A DNA stretch of 16,109 nt from Pseudomonadota bacterium (GTDB lineage Bacteria > Pseudomonadota > Alphaproteobacteria > Rhizobiales > Xanthobacteraceae). Positions within the stretch are counted from its first letter, which is position 1. The number at the start of each line of letters is the position of its first letter. A model generated the notes under the pieces. The model saw only the letters and a program-made list of their open reading frames with translations, ran no database searches and was not told the origin of the DNA. Shown here piece after piece: positions 7,541 to 14,630 of the stretch. Location of the stretch: assembly GCA_021779635.1 (NCBI GenBank), contig JAJYAH010000062.1:1-16109 (forward strand), written 5' to 3'. Both the position numbers and the translations under genes were made by a program.

Positions 7541-8572
7541 ATGGCACTTGAGCGAATTAGTTTCGATAAGCGGACACTGCCTTATGATGCGCAATTTGCT
7601 GCTCAGCATTCGGTGCGATACCTGCTTGTCCGTGAGCAGGTAGAGGGCAAGCGCGTGCTCGATGTCGCGTGCGGACAAGGGTTCGGTAGTCATCTAATGG
7701 CACAGTGGGGTGCCGCGCAGGTAGTCGGGGTTGATATCGCGCGCGAGGCGGTCGAAGTGGCGCGTTCGATATTTCCCCACAAAAGGGTTCAATATTTAGT
7801 CGGCGATGCGATTAACTTGGACAAAGTTCTTGATAATGAGCCCCCCTTTGATGTGATTGTCTGTTTGGAGACGATAGAGCACGTCTCTCAACCCGAGCGC
7901 CTCCTGGAGCACCTAGCTTCATTCCGTGGCCCAGACAGCACGTTGGTCATCAGCTGTCCGAACGGTCACATTGAAACGGGTCTCAATCCCTATCATCAGC
8001 GCCGCTTCTCTTTTGAGGAGTTCAGAGACCTTGCCACAGAGAAACTTGGTGCGGCGACCCAGTGGCTACTTGGTGTACCGGTGCTTGGTCAGTTGAACTA
8101 CATCCTGGGCGACGCCTCTGTCGAGGCGTCGGGGTCGGAAGCTATCAACGCCATTCGATTGCAGGAGCTCTCCAGTACTTTCATGGCTCCGGCCAACGAA
8201 ACTACGAAACCGGATCGCACGAACTGCACGTACTACGTCGGTGTTTGGGGGAATTCATTGAAGCCCAATGCCGTCATCGCTCCGCAGTCCCAAACGGCCT
8301 TTGTGGCGCCGTGGCGTACCATCGAATGGTTGCAGAAACAGCAACTAACTAAAGAAGCGGACTTGCGGCGAAGGTTGCTCTTTCACACCGAGGCGCGTAA
8401 AGCGCTGAATGCGGAGGTGGCGGAGTGGCGGCGATTCCGCCAGTCTCGCAGCTATCGAGCCCTCGGTATGTATTATGACCTTTATAGTGTTCCAATAATC
8501 AGCCACTTGCTGATAGCCGCGCGTCGCATAGTTCGTCATGTGCTAGCGTTCGTCCGAGGCAACAGGGGCTGA
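7541..8572 (+). CDS. SAM-dependent class I methyltransferase with coiled-coil and amphipathic C-terminal tail
   Basis: Residues 35-150 form a Rossmann methyltransferase: motif I VLDVACGQGFGS (39-50), the acidic ribose-binding residue in GVDIA (D65), VGDAINL (88-94), and FDVIVCLETIEHV (103-115). CPNGHI (139-144) and YHQRRFSFEEF are typical of sugar and cell-surface methyltransferases. Residues about 258-300 are strongly heptad-like (LQKQQLTKEADLRRR, then AEVAEWRRFR), followed by SRSYRALG, as seen at the ends of many rhizobial glycosyltransferases, and a basic, amphipathic to hydrophobic tail (YSVPIISHLLIAARRIVRHV). The tail suggests membrane or partner docking. Likely role: O-methylation of a glycan or nucleotide sugar. 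No kinase domain is present. ATG 7541 has only a weak AGG upstream, but a stop just before it limits alternatives. Confidence 0.85.
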   Translation: MALERISFDKRTLPYDAQFAAQHSVRYLLVREQVEGKRVLDVACGQGFGSHLMAQWGAAQVVGVDIAREAVEVARSIFPHKRVQYLVGDAINLDKVLDNEPPFDVIVCLETIEHVSQPERLLEHLASFRGPDSTLVISCPNGHIETGLNPYHQRRFSFEEFRDLATEKLGAATQWLLGVPVLGQLNYILGDASVEASGSEAINAIRLQELSSTFMAPANETTKPDRTNCTYYVGVWGNSLKPNAVIAPQSQTAFVAPWRTIEWLQKQQLTKEADLRRRLLFHTEARKALNAEVAEWRRFRQSRSYRALGMYYDLYSVPIISHLLIAARRIVRHVLAFVRGNRG

Positions 8573-8679
8573 ACACCGATGTTCGCCCGCTGGTTGCTAG
8601 GTCAGTAATGTATAATCAACCCGGACGAAGTTTCGGAGCAACACCGGAAGCCTGTGATTCAAAAGGCGGCCTACCGCGG

Positions 8680-8850
8680 AGGGTTACCTTTAGCATCTGC
8701 GAGTGTTGCGTGGATCTTCGTGTTGCGCCCTCCGCGCGAGCGGCCAACAGCCTGCTTCTGCTCCCCCCTTTTCCGCCCGATGCCGAGCGGTGCGCTTTGA
8801 CGTGTGTGGAGTCGATCATCTGCGTGTCTGCAGCTTTCAACCGCATTTTT
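8680..8850 (-). mobile_element. IS5-family transposase, internal remnant with homopolymer frameshift
   Basis: Minus-strand reading gives RLKAADTQMIDSTHVKAHRS then ASGGKGG, and in the next frame EQKQAVGRSRGGRNTKIHA, LADAKGNP. MIDSTHVKAH holds the first catalytic D and GRSRGGxxTKIHA is the following conserved block of IS5-family enzymes. The two halves are split at a run of six C on the plus strand (8763-8768), so one base was lost or gained there. Both transposase ends are missing. The remnant lies between the methyltransferase gene and the end of the epimerase gene, only about 15 bases from the latter's stop. Confidence 0.82.
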
Positions 8851-8863
8851 AGAGTGACCTATG

Positions 8864-9835
8864 TCATTGTTTTATCCGGCCCAGATCTACCAGGGTTTTG
8901 GCCACCCCCTCGGAAAAAGATAGAAGCGGGCGCCATCCGAGCGTCTCCCGGATTAAAGCGATATCAAGAACATTGACCGGAACATCAAACGTTCGGCTTT
9001 TCTCGTAGCGAACTTCTAAGGTATGGCCCAGTTGGGACTCAAGCTCGGCAATAATTCCTTTGAGGCTGACGCCTTGACCGCTGCCGATGTTGAACACCCA
9101 GTGGCGATCCATTGGCGCGGCCGTGGCGATGGCGACGAGTCCTGCCGCGGCGTCGGAGATATGGATGATATCGCGAACAATTTCGCCGTCACCCCAAATG
9201 ACGACTGGCTCTTGCGCCAAGGCATGATGTAAAAAAGTCATTACTGCCCCCACGCCTTTTTTGAGATTTTGTCCGGCTCCGAACGGATTTGCCAGCCGAG
9301 CGACGCGACAGTCTAGACCAAATAGGTCGCGATAGGCGGCAATATACATTTCTACAGTTGCTTTTCCGGAGGCGTACGCTGTAACCGGATTGAGGCGGTG
9401 ATCTTCGTGGATGGGAATACGCAATGGCCTGCCGTAAACCGTTCCACCTGAGGAAGCAAAAATTAGTTTAACGGTTTGATTGCTTTGTTTTCGCAACGTC
9501 TCTAATAAGCCCAGTGTGGGTAAAACGTTGGTGGACATATCCAGAATAGGGTCAGCATTAGCGCTCGTTGGCACGGATGACCACGCATAATGATGAATGA
9601 CATCCATCCCGTCCACGAGCTTATCCCATGAGGCTTCTTCAAGGTCAAAACGGCGCCACTCGATGCGGTGGTCTACCTCGGCGGCAAAGCCGGGCTTTGA
9701 TTCTGAGCGGCCGGCGACTATAACCTCATGCCCTTTGCTGGCTAGTAATTCGGCAACGTGACGGCCGATGAAGCCGCTGCCGCCGAGAACAAGATGGCGC
9801 TGGAGGTTGTTGGATTTCTGAACTAGAACCGACAT
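8864..9835 (-). CDS. NAD(P)-dependent nucleotide-sugar epimerase/dehydratase (extended SDR, GalE-like)
   Basis: Extended short-chain dehydrogenase of 323 residues, the normal length for nucleotide-sugar epimerases. LVLGGSGFIGRHVAELL (16-31) is the dinucleotide-binding GxxGxxG, FASSGGTVYG (127-136) supplies the catalytic Ser region, and TAYASGKATVE (152-162) carries Y154 and K158 of YxxxK. The C-terminal half has NPFGAGQ, VIWGDGEIVRDIIHISDAA (the family's W-G-D-G-x-x-x-R-D-x-x-x-V/I-x-D block) and ETLGWRP. Probable reaction: epimerisation or dehydration of a UDP- or GDP-sugar in the cytoplasm; the substrate cannot be fixed by reading. The start ATG at 9835 follows AGGA by 4 bases. It lies 453 bases downstream of the methyltransferase on the same strand, so it may have its own promoter. 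Confidence 0.88.
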   Translation of the reverse strand: MSVLVQKSNNLQRHLVLGGSGFIGRHVAELLASKGHEVIVAGRSESKPGFAAEVDHRIEWRRFDLEEASWDKLVDGMDVIHHYAWSSVPTSANADPILDMSTNVLPTLGLLETLRKQSNQTVKLIFASSGGTVYGRPLRIPIHEDHRLNPVTAYASGKATVEMYIAAYRDLFGLDCRVARLANPFGAGQNLKKGVGAVMTFLHHALAQEPVVIWGDGEIVRDIIHISDAAAGLVAIATAAPMDRHWVFNIGSGQGVSLKGIIAELESQLGHTLEVRYEKSRTFDVPVNVLDIALIRETLGWRPLLSFSEGVAKTLVDLGRIKQ

Positions 9836-10288
9836 ATTTCCTACTGAACGTTACCGTTCTAAAGAATTTTCTAACGATAGCACGCCTTGAAAGAAATGGC
9901 ATAGCCTTGGACTCGCCATTCGCCCGTACGGCGAAAAGCAAAGCGTAATTGAGACTGTTGACTTCGCGCGCTTGTCTTGTTTTGCGTGTTGGGAAGCCTG
10001 AAGCGACCCAAGATCGCTTAGTTTCCACGGCCTGTTGGTAAGTTCTAGTCGACTGATACGAGTGCCCGCCGGTCGATTTGCAGCAATGCCAAATTCCAGC
10101 TCCGATATCAGTTAAGGTAACTGCCCCAGCGAGGCCGAATTACCTCCCAAAATTTAGATTGCCACTGATATGCGTTTCGCAATTGTTCGAGTGCCGTTGC
10201 AAAACGACCGTGATCCGCGATCGCGATCACTCGCAGCTTTTTTTCTGATACATCAGAGCGCCGGACGCAACGCATTGGCCAGAGGCGA
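9836..10288. other. Intergenic region upstream of the epimerase, with hairpins
   Basis: No gene seen. It contains GAACG-TTAC-CGTTC (9846-9859), only 10 bases upstream of the epimerase start; TTCGCC-CGTAC-GGCGAA (9919-9935); and the longer hairpin at 10210-10230. The first two are in the epimerase leader and could be operators or 5'-UTR structures; this is inference. Confidence 0.45.
10210..10230 (-). terminator. Candidate terminator hairpin after the methyltransferase gene
   Basis: GTGATC pairs with GATCAC around a GCGATCGC core, making a 21-base near-palindrome 59 bases past the methyltransferase stop. On the minus strand it is followed by GGTCGTTTT, a short T-tract; on the plus strand a run of T lies a few bases beyond (about 10237-10244). 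It could terminate the minus-strand operon, possibly in both directions. The T-tract is modest, so a protein-binding palindrome remains possible. Confidence 0.4.
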
Positions 10289-11008
10289 CTATCGCTTCTC
10301 CATGACCAGCATCATTCGAAATCCAAAAGTCGATCCGAGACCCCTTTCGAGCTTGCGTTCTAGTGCAAGCAAGGCTTTTGCCGTGCTGTCTGATATCAGG
10401 GACCATCGTTTGAATCCCCCACACAAAGGATACGCCGCGAAGGCGAACCACTCAACCCTCTTTAGGTCGAGCTCTGGCACAAGGGCGTCAAACCGTTCCC
10501 GATCGCGTGTCGCAATCAGGGTAGGTATGGCCTGGTTTGAACAATAAGGATCTCGCTTCGGGTCCGGTTCTCCCGTAACGAGCGGATCAGCTGACATTTT
10601 TACAGGTTCTTGGTGAATAAAACGGTAAAAAAATGTGCTTCCGTAGGTAATAGCTGGCTCAATCATTACCATCCTGCCGCCCTTTCGCAGAGACTTCGCC
10701 GCGCCACGAAGAAAAAGCAAAGGATATTCTATATGGTGAAGCACATCGAGCATCACGATATTGCCCAAGAACTCGTCGGGAAACGGCAATCGTTGTGCAT
10801 CAGCCACGAGATCCAGCTTGGGACTATATTGAATGTCAGACGCGATCGCCTCCGGCATTTGCTCCCGAAGGTTCGAGATACCGCTGCCGATTTCAAGCGT
10901 TGGGCCAGGGCCGCTAGCTTCTGAGATTCGCCGGAAGAAATCGTGGTAAACCGTCCGCAGAGCCGGTTTTGCGGTCCATACCCTGCGATATTCGTCCAAA
11001 GGGTTCAT
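10289..11008 (-). CDS. SAM-dependent class I methyltransferase (Methyltransf_11-like)
   Basis: A 239-residue methyltransferase. Motif I is PTLEIGSGISNLRE (36-49), followed by ASDIQYSPKLDLVADA (56-71, with D58 as the likely ribose-binding acid), LPFPDEFLGNIVMLDVLHHI (74-93) and LRKGGRMVMIEPA (motif III region). Domain size and motif order match the UbiE/Methyltransf_11 superfamily. The C-terminal part (about 120-239) is lid-like and not diagnostic. It starts 6 bases after the stop of the methyltransferase-GT2 fusion gene, so the two are almost certainly co-transcribed. No strong Shine-Dalgarno is visible, consistent with coupling. The substrate is probably a glycan or lipid-linked sugar intermediate, inferred from neighbours only. 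Confidence 0.85.
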   Translation of the reverse strand: MNPLDEYRRVWTAKPALRTVYHDFFRRISEASGPGPTLEIGSGISNLREQMPEAIASDIQYSPKLDLVADAQRLPFPDEFLGNIVMLDVLHHIEYPLLFLRGAAKSLRKGGRMVMIEPAITYGSTFFYRFIHQEPVKMSADPLVTGEPDPKRDPYCSNQAIPTLIATRDRERFDALVPELDLKRVEWFAFAAYPLCGGFKRWSLISDSTAKALLALERKLERGLGSTFGFRMMLVMEKR

Positions 11009-11014
11009 TGATTT

Positions 11015-12463
11015 TCAGAGAGCTTTGATCTTCATGAACGCGAATGCGACCATCCGCAGCAGCAACCAACCATGACGGAAACGTGAAATCTGTGTCTCTC
11101 CATAGGCCCTGGCGGCGTAGCGAATGGGTATCTCAAATGCTTTTAGGTTGAGCTTGGAGGCCCCGAAGATGAGGTCGAAATCGCCAAATGGATCGAAGTC
11201 GCCGAAATATGAGCGGCCGGCGTTCAACCTCTGATAGTCGGTGCGCCGGAGCACTTTCGTGCCGCAAAGAGTATCAGTGTATCTCTGGTTTAAAATCCAA
11301 GAGAAGATGATTGAGAAGAGTTTGTTCGCGATGAGATTCAAGAATCTCATCGCTCCGCCGTCCATCGAGTAAACGAGTCTCGAGCCGTTGATGAATTCAC
11401 CCTGACCAGAATGGATCGCGTGCCAAAATTTCGGCAACTGTTCCGGTGGGACGGTCAGATCCGCGTCGAGGATCATAAGCACGTCCCCGCGAGCGGCGTC
11501 AAAGGCCGTGAACACGGCATCTGCTTTTCCCTTTCCCGGCTGAGTCATGAGCTTGATGTCCCATTCAGGGTGTAGAGCCTGGACGCGTTGCATTTCCTCG
11601 AATGTACCGTCCTTGCTGTGACCCTCTATGAAAATGATTTCCATGTCGTCGCAAAAATGGGGCATTCGCTCGATCGCCGGCTCAACATTCCCACGCTCGT
11701 TGCGCGCCGGAATAACAACGGTTGCCGATGTTACTCCGGGATGGACGCAACGCTCGGAACGACAAACAGTATAGTGTCTGAGCGCAAACTGGCGCAGCAG
11801 CGGCAACGGGCCGAGAAACCGATTGACGATCCTTCCAAGACCGAAAAGAGAGATCGGGACGAGCACCCGCTTCTCCGATTTGACGAGATCGAATTCTCCA
11901 AGACCAGCGATGGCCGCCATATCTGCTGGAGAGAGCACGTTTCTTGGTCCCTCCTCTTTTTTTTTCCAGCCGATGAGTTCCGCTAGGCGCAGCGCCGGGT
12001 CCCAAAGATGGGAATAATAAGCCAAGACCAATCGAGTTTCATGCGTGCAGAAACGATGAAGCTTTTCAAGCAAGGCTTGGCAGTCGTCTAGATAGCCCAT
12101 CGTGTCAACCAGCAGGATAACGTCGAACTTGCCTGAGATGCGCTCGAGCGTCGTCTCGTCTTCAATGTTTCCGACATGCAATTCGAGATGGGGGAAGGCG
12201 GCGCGCCCTTCGTCGATGACGCGCGGGACCAGATCGATACCCACGCCGCGGCTCGGTTCGAGCGCAGCCAGCGTATGCCCGGCGCCGCAGCCCAGTTCTA
12301 AGACACGCTGGCCGGGCGGAATCAGGAAACGAAGATATGCCGTGTCTTCCGCGTGAAAGAAGCGGGCCTTTTCGCGCCACTCCGCGCGCGTGAGCGGTAG
12401 GCTGCCAGAGGGTTCCAGGACGGCCCCCTCGTTGCGGGCTCTCAACTCGTCGTCTTCTGTCAT
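11015..12463 (-). CDS. Bifunctional protein: N-terminal methyltransferase fused to a GT2 (DPM1-like) glycosyltransferase
   Basis: A 482-residue fusion. Residues 45-230 are a class I methyltransferase: motif I QRVLELGCGAGHTLAAL (52-68), VGIDLVPRVID, FDVILLVDTMGYLDDC (113-128). Residues 247-475 are a GT2 transferase of the polyprenyl-phosphate sugar synthase type: ATVVIPARNERGNVEPAIER (247-266), IIFIEGHSKDGT, PGKGKADAVFTAFDAARGD (309-327), LMILDADLTVP with the DAD metal site (333-335), TDTLCGTKVLRR and, near the end, SRFRHGWLLLRM. No clear C-terminal membrane anchor is present. The likely GT product is a lipid-phosphate-linked sugar, a possible donor for the C-fold glycosyltransferase at 3517; that link is speculative. 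The ATG at 12463 follows GGGAGA and overlaps the old stop of the upstream pseudogene as ATGA. Confidence 0.87.
   Translation of the reverse strand: MTEDDELRARNEGAVLEPSGSLPLTRAEWREKARFFHAEDTAYLRFLIPPGQRVLELGCGAGHTLAALEPSRGVGIDLVPRVIDEGRAAFPHLELHVGNIEDETTLERISGKFDVILLVDTMGYLDDCQALLEKLHRFCTHETRLVLAYYSHLWDPALRLAELIGWKKKEEGPRNVLSPADMAAIAGLGEFDLVKSEKRVLVPISLFGLGRIVNRFLGPLPLLRQFALRHYTVCRSERCVHPGVTSATVVIPARNERGNVEPAIERMPHFCDDMEIIFIEGHSKDGTFEEMQRVQALHPEWDIKLMTQPGKGKADAVFTAFDAARGDVLMILDADLTVPPEQLPKFWHAIHSGQGEFINGSRLVYSMDGGAMRFLNLIANKLFSIIFSWILNQRYTDTLCGTKVLRRTDYQRLNAGRSYFGDFDPFGDFDLIFGASKLNLKAFEIPIRYAARAYGETQISRFRHGWLLLRMVAFAFMKIKAL
12460..12463 (-). promoter_or_regulatory. ATGA start/stop overlap
   Basis: The stop of the final frame of the YbhN-like pseudogene and the start of the methyltransferase-GT2 fusion share ATGA. 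This indicates former translational coupling and confirms the fusion gene's start. Confidence 0.6.
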
Positions 12464-13013
12464 CTATTCTCCCTTGCCGAGAGCCGCCCTGCGAAGCTGG
12501 TTCGATTGCGGCCAAGCAAACGAAAACAGATCAATGCCCCAAGAAGCGACGCCACCGGGACGACCGCTCCGAAATACAATGGCAGAACTAGGATCGCTCC
12601 GCGTGGAACGCTGCTCGCCCAGAAGGACGATGACCAAGCCTTCGCGTGCTCCCCACCCGGCAAAGGTAAACGGGATCATGGTGGAAACAGAAATCGACCG
12701 CAGGATGGCAAAAAGGGTCATGGCGCTCAGCGGCACCGCCAGACCGCGAGCGAGCAGGCCGAATATGAGCGTGCTAAGGCAATGAACAGCGAAGAAGCAA
12801 AGCCCCTCGATGACAGAACAATCCTTGTGTGACAGCAGGATGCTTCGCATGTCCATGATCGGGTCCGCGACGGTTCCGAGAAGCGAATGAGCGCCAGGAA
12901 CTGCGCGGCGCCAAGCAGCACGGCGAGAACCGCTAAGCCCGCACCCACGCAGCCCGCCCGGGCCAGTTAGGTTGGCATCTGCCATTTCGCGTACCCCAGT
13001 CGCCTCGCCTCAT
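12460..13013 (-). pseudogene. Decayed YbhN/AglD-like membrane protein (LPG-synthase TM / UPF0104 family)
   Basis: Relic of a polytopic membrane protein often encoded beside lipid-linked-sugar glycosyltransferases. Pieces lie in several frames: an opening from ATG 13013 ending in GRAAWVRA before a stop, AGLAVLAVLLGAAQFLALIR (about 12945-12885), then SILLSHKDCSVIEGLCFFAV and STMIPFTFAGWGAREGLVIV (about 12844-12625), and after a slip near 12610, PLYFGAVVPVASLLGALICF with a stop at 12462-12460. FxxAGWGAREG is the family's most conserved block. Only about 185 codons remain where over 300 are usual, so the middle (after the first helix) has been deleted besides at least three frame breaks. Its last codon overlaps the start of the fusion gene, showing that the two formed an operon. 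Confidence 0.8.
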
Positions 13014-13368
13014 TGCCTCAGTGTGCGTCCCCAATAGCGTAGCGCCCCCCCGATGGCAACGGCCCGTGAACGAAAGTCAGGTTAATAGGCTGATTGGGGT
13101 CATTTTGCATTGCACCGTGGGGGAGGCGACTCGTTCGGTGTCTCCAGTGTGAGGAGACATCAGGCCAACGGAGCGAACTCTCGCGCTGTCGCCGTTGATT
13201 TTGACGGAATGTTCTAGAGTTTGCGCCCTAACCGGACATTCTCCTCTTTTTCACCTTCGAGAGCAGTCACAAAGCTCCCTGGTTGAGAATCACTATGATC
13301 TCCCATCTTCGCGGCAGTGTTGAGGTCCACGATCCGCGACAGAGCCGATCGCGATCAACTAATCACGG

Positions 13369-13406
13369 TAAATGTGGACGCGCGTCACGCTAAATGTCGA
13401 GGCGCG
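13369..13406. repeat. Two 16-bp direct repeats spaced 22 bp, upstream of gmd
   Basis: TAAATGTGGACGCGCG (13369-13384) and TAAATGTCGAGGCGCG (13391-13406) match at 14 of 16 positions. Start-to-start spacing of 22 bp is about two helical turns, so two protomers of a regulator could bind the same DNA face. They lie 139 bases before the gmd start. Repeat seen; regulator inferred. Confidence 0.5.
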
Positions 13407-13535
13407 GCTTTAAGCGATGCTCGCTGATTGCGCCGGTCCAGCGAAACCGAACATATCCAGTACTTTGCTGTTAGACTTCCCGGACGGCGGATGTTATCGG
13501 GTTCTGCGGATCAGCGCGGCCAGCCCGGGTATGTT

Positions 13536-13540
13536 GGAGA
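13536..13540 (+). promoter_or_regulatory. Ribosome binding site deciding the gmd start
   Basis: GGAGA ends 4 bases before ATG 13545. The longer open frame from 13428 adds 39 residues without Gmd similarity, so 13545 is chosen. Confidence 0.7.
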
Positions 13541-13544
13541 AGTT

Positions 13545-14630
13545 ATGGCGGTTCAGGATTCGAAACGGCGCGTTGCGCTGATTACCGGCGTCACCGGGCA
13601 GGACGGCGCATATCTCACCGAATATCTGCTTGGACTTGGTTATACCGTTCATGGCATCAAGCGACGGTCGTCCTCGTTTAACACCGCGCGCGTCGATTAT
13701 CTCTACCAAGATCCGCATGCGGGCAACGTGCCGTTCCTGATGCATTATGGCGACATGACGGACTCTACCAACCTGATCCGGCTGATGCACCAGATTCGGC
13801 CAACCGAGATTTACAATCTCGCAGCCCAAAGTCACGTCGGCGTCAGTTTCGAGAGCCCGGAATACACCGCGAATGCCGACGCCGTCGGCGTGCTGCGCCT
13901 GCTGGAGGCGATCCGGATCCTCGGCATGGAAAAGGAAACGCGGTTCTACCAGGCGTCCACCTCGGAGCTGTACGGCCTGGTTCAGGAGATTCCGCAGAAA
14001 GAGACCACGCCGTTCTATCCGCGCTCGCCCTATGCGGTGGCCAAGCTTTACGGCTACTGGATCACGGTGAACTACCGCGAGGCCTACGGCATGTATGCCT
14101 CCAACGGCATCCTGTTCAACCATGAGAGCCCGATCCGCGGCGAGACCTTCGTGACGCGCAAGATCACGCGCGGCGTCGCCCGCATCGAGACCGGTCTCGA
14201 ACACGTGCTGTATCTCGGAAACCTCGAGGCGAAGCGCGATTGGGGCCACGCCCGGGATTACGTCGAAGGCATGCACAGGATCCTGCAGGCGGACGCGCCC
14301 GACGATTTCGTGCTGGCGACCGGCGAAACCCGGTCGGTGCGCGAATTCGTCGAGATCGCGTTCGCGGAAATCGGCCGCCACATCGAGTGGCGCGGCAAGG
14401 GCATCGAGGAAACCGGCATCGACGGCAAAACCGGCAACACGCTCGTCCGCATCGATCCGGTCTATTTCCGCCCGACCGAGGTTGATGAGCTGATTGGCGA
14501 CGCCAGCAAGGCACGCCAGCAGCTCGGCTGGACGCCGAAAACCACGTTTGCCCAACTCGTCAGGGAGATGGTGGCGAGCGATCTCGATATCGCCAGGCGG
14601 GAGGCCGCCAATGGCAAGAACCCCGTTTGA
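13545..14630 (+). CDS. gmd: GDP-mannose 4,6-dehydratase
   Basis: Converts GDP-D-mannose to GDP-4-keto-6-deoxy-D-mannose in the cytoplasm, the first step to GDP-L-fucose and related deoxysugars. The protein has 361 residues, in the normal range. [19 protein letters not shown] (11-29) is the NADP-binding GxxGxx[19 protein letters not shown] the cofactor-binding loop, [19 protein letters not shown] (91-109) the family block, and the catalytic set T139, E141 (ASTSELYG), Y163 and K167 ([12 protein letters not shown]) corresponds with constant offset to T133/E135/Y157/K161 of the E. coli enzyme. [19 protein letters not shown] is the substrate-binding segment. It overlaps fcl by 20 bases and is GC-rich with strong third-position G/C, unlike the glycosyltransferase genes to the left. 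High certainty. Confidence 0.97.
   Translation: MAVQDSKRRVALITGVTGQDGAYLTEYLLGLGYTVHGIKRRSSSFNTARVDYLYQDPHAGNVPFLMHYGDMTDSTNLIRLMHQIRPTEIYNLAAQSHVGVSFESPEYTANADAVGVLRLLEAIRILGMEKETRFYQASTSELYGLVQEIPQKETTPFYPRSPYAVAKLYGYWITVNYREAYGMYASNGILFNHESPIRGETFVTRKITRGVARIETGLEHVLYLGNLEAKRDWGHARDYVEGMHRILQADAPDDFVLATGETRSVREFVEIAFAEIGRHIEWRGKGIEETGIDGKTGNTLVRIDPVYFRPTEVDELIGDASKARQQLGWTPKTTFAQLVREMVASDLDIARREAANGKNPV
14599..14604 (+). promoter_or_regulatory. Ribosome binding site for fcl inside the gmd end
   Basis: GGGAGG ends 6 bases before ATG 14611, an almost ideal Shine-Dalgarno, and fixes the fcl start against the longer open frame from 14494. Confidence 0.75.

Larger units (their letters stand above)
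13014..13544. other. Divergent intergenic region upstream of gmd
   Basis: Lies between two gene sets transcribed away from each other, so it should contain both promoters, but I could not assign a convincing -35/-10 pair. Seen: a perfect 7-bp hairpin TGTCTCC/GGAGACA (13139-13159), palindrome GATCGCGATC (13347-13356) and the 22-bp-spaced direct repeats at 13369-13406. The stretch GATTGGGGTCATTTTGCATT (13092-13111) is vaguely like an IS21-type terminus, but no transposase accompanies it. Confidence 0.45.

Noticed and set aside
13092..13111. Possible IS21-type terminus in the gmd leader
   Set aside because: Only a loose resemblance from memory, with no transposase or matching opposite end in the window.
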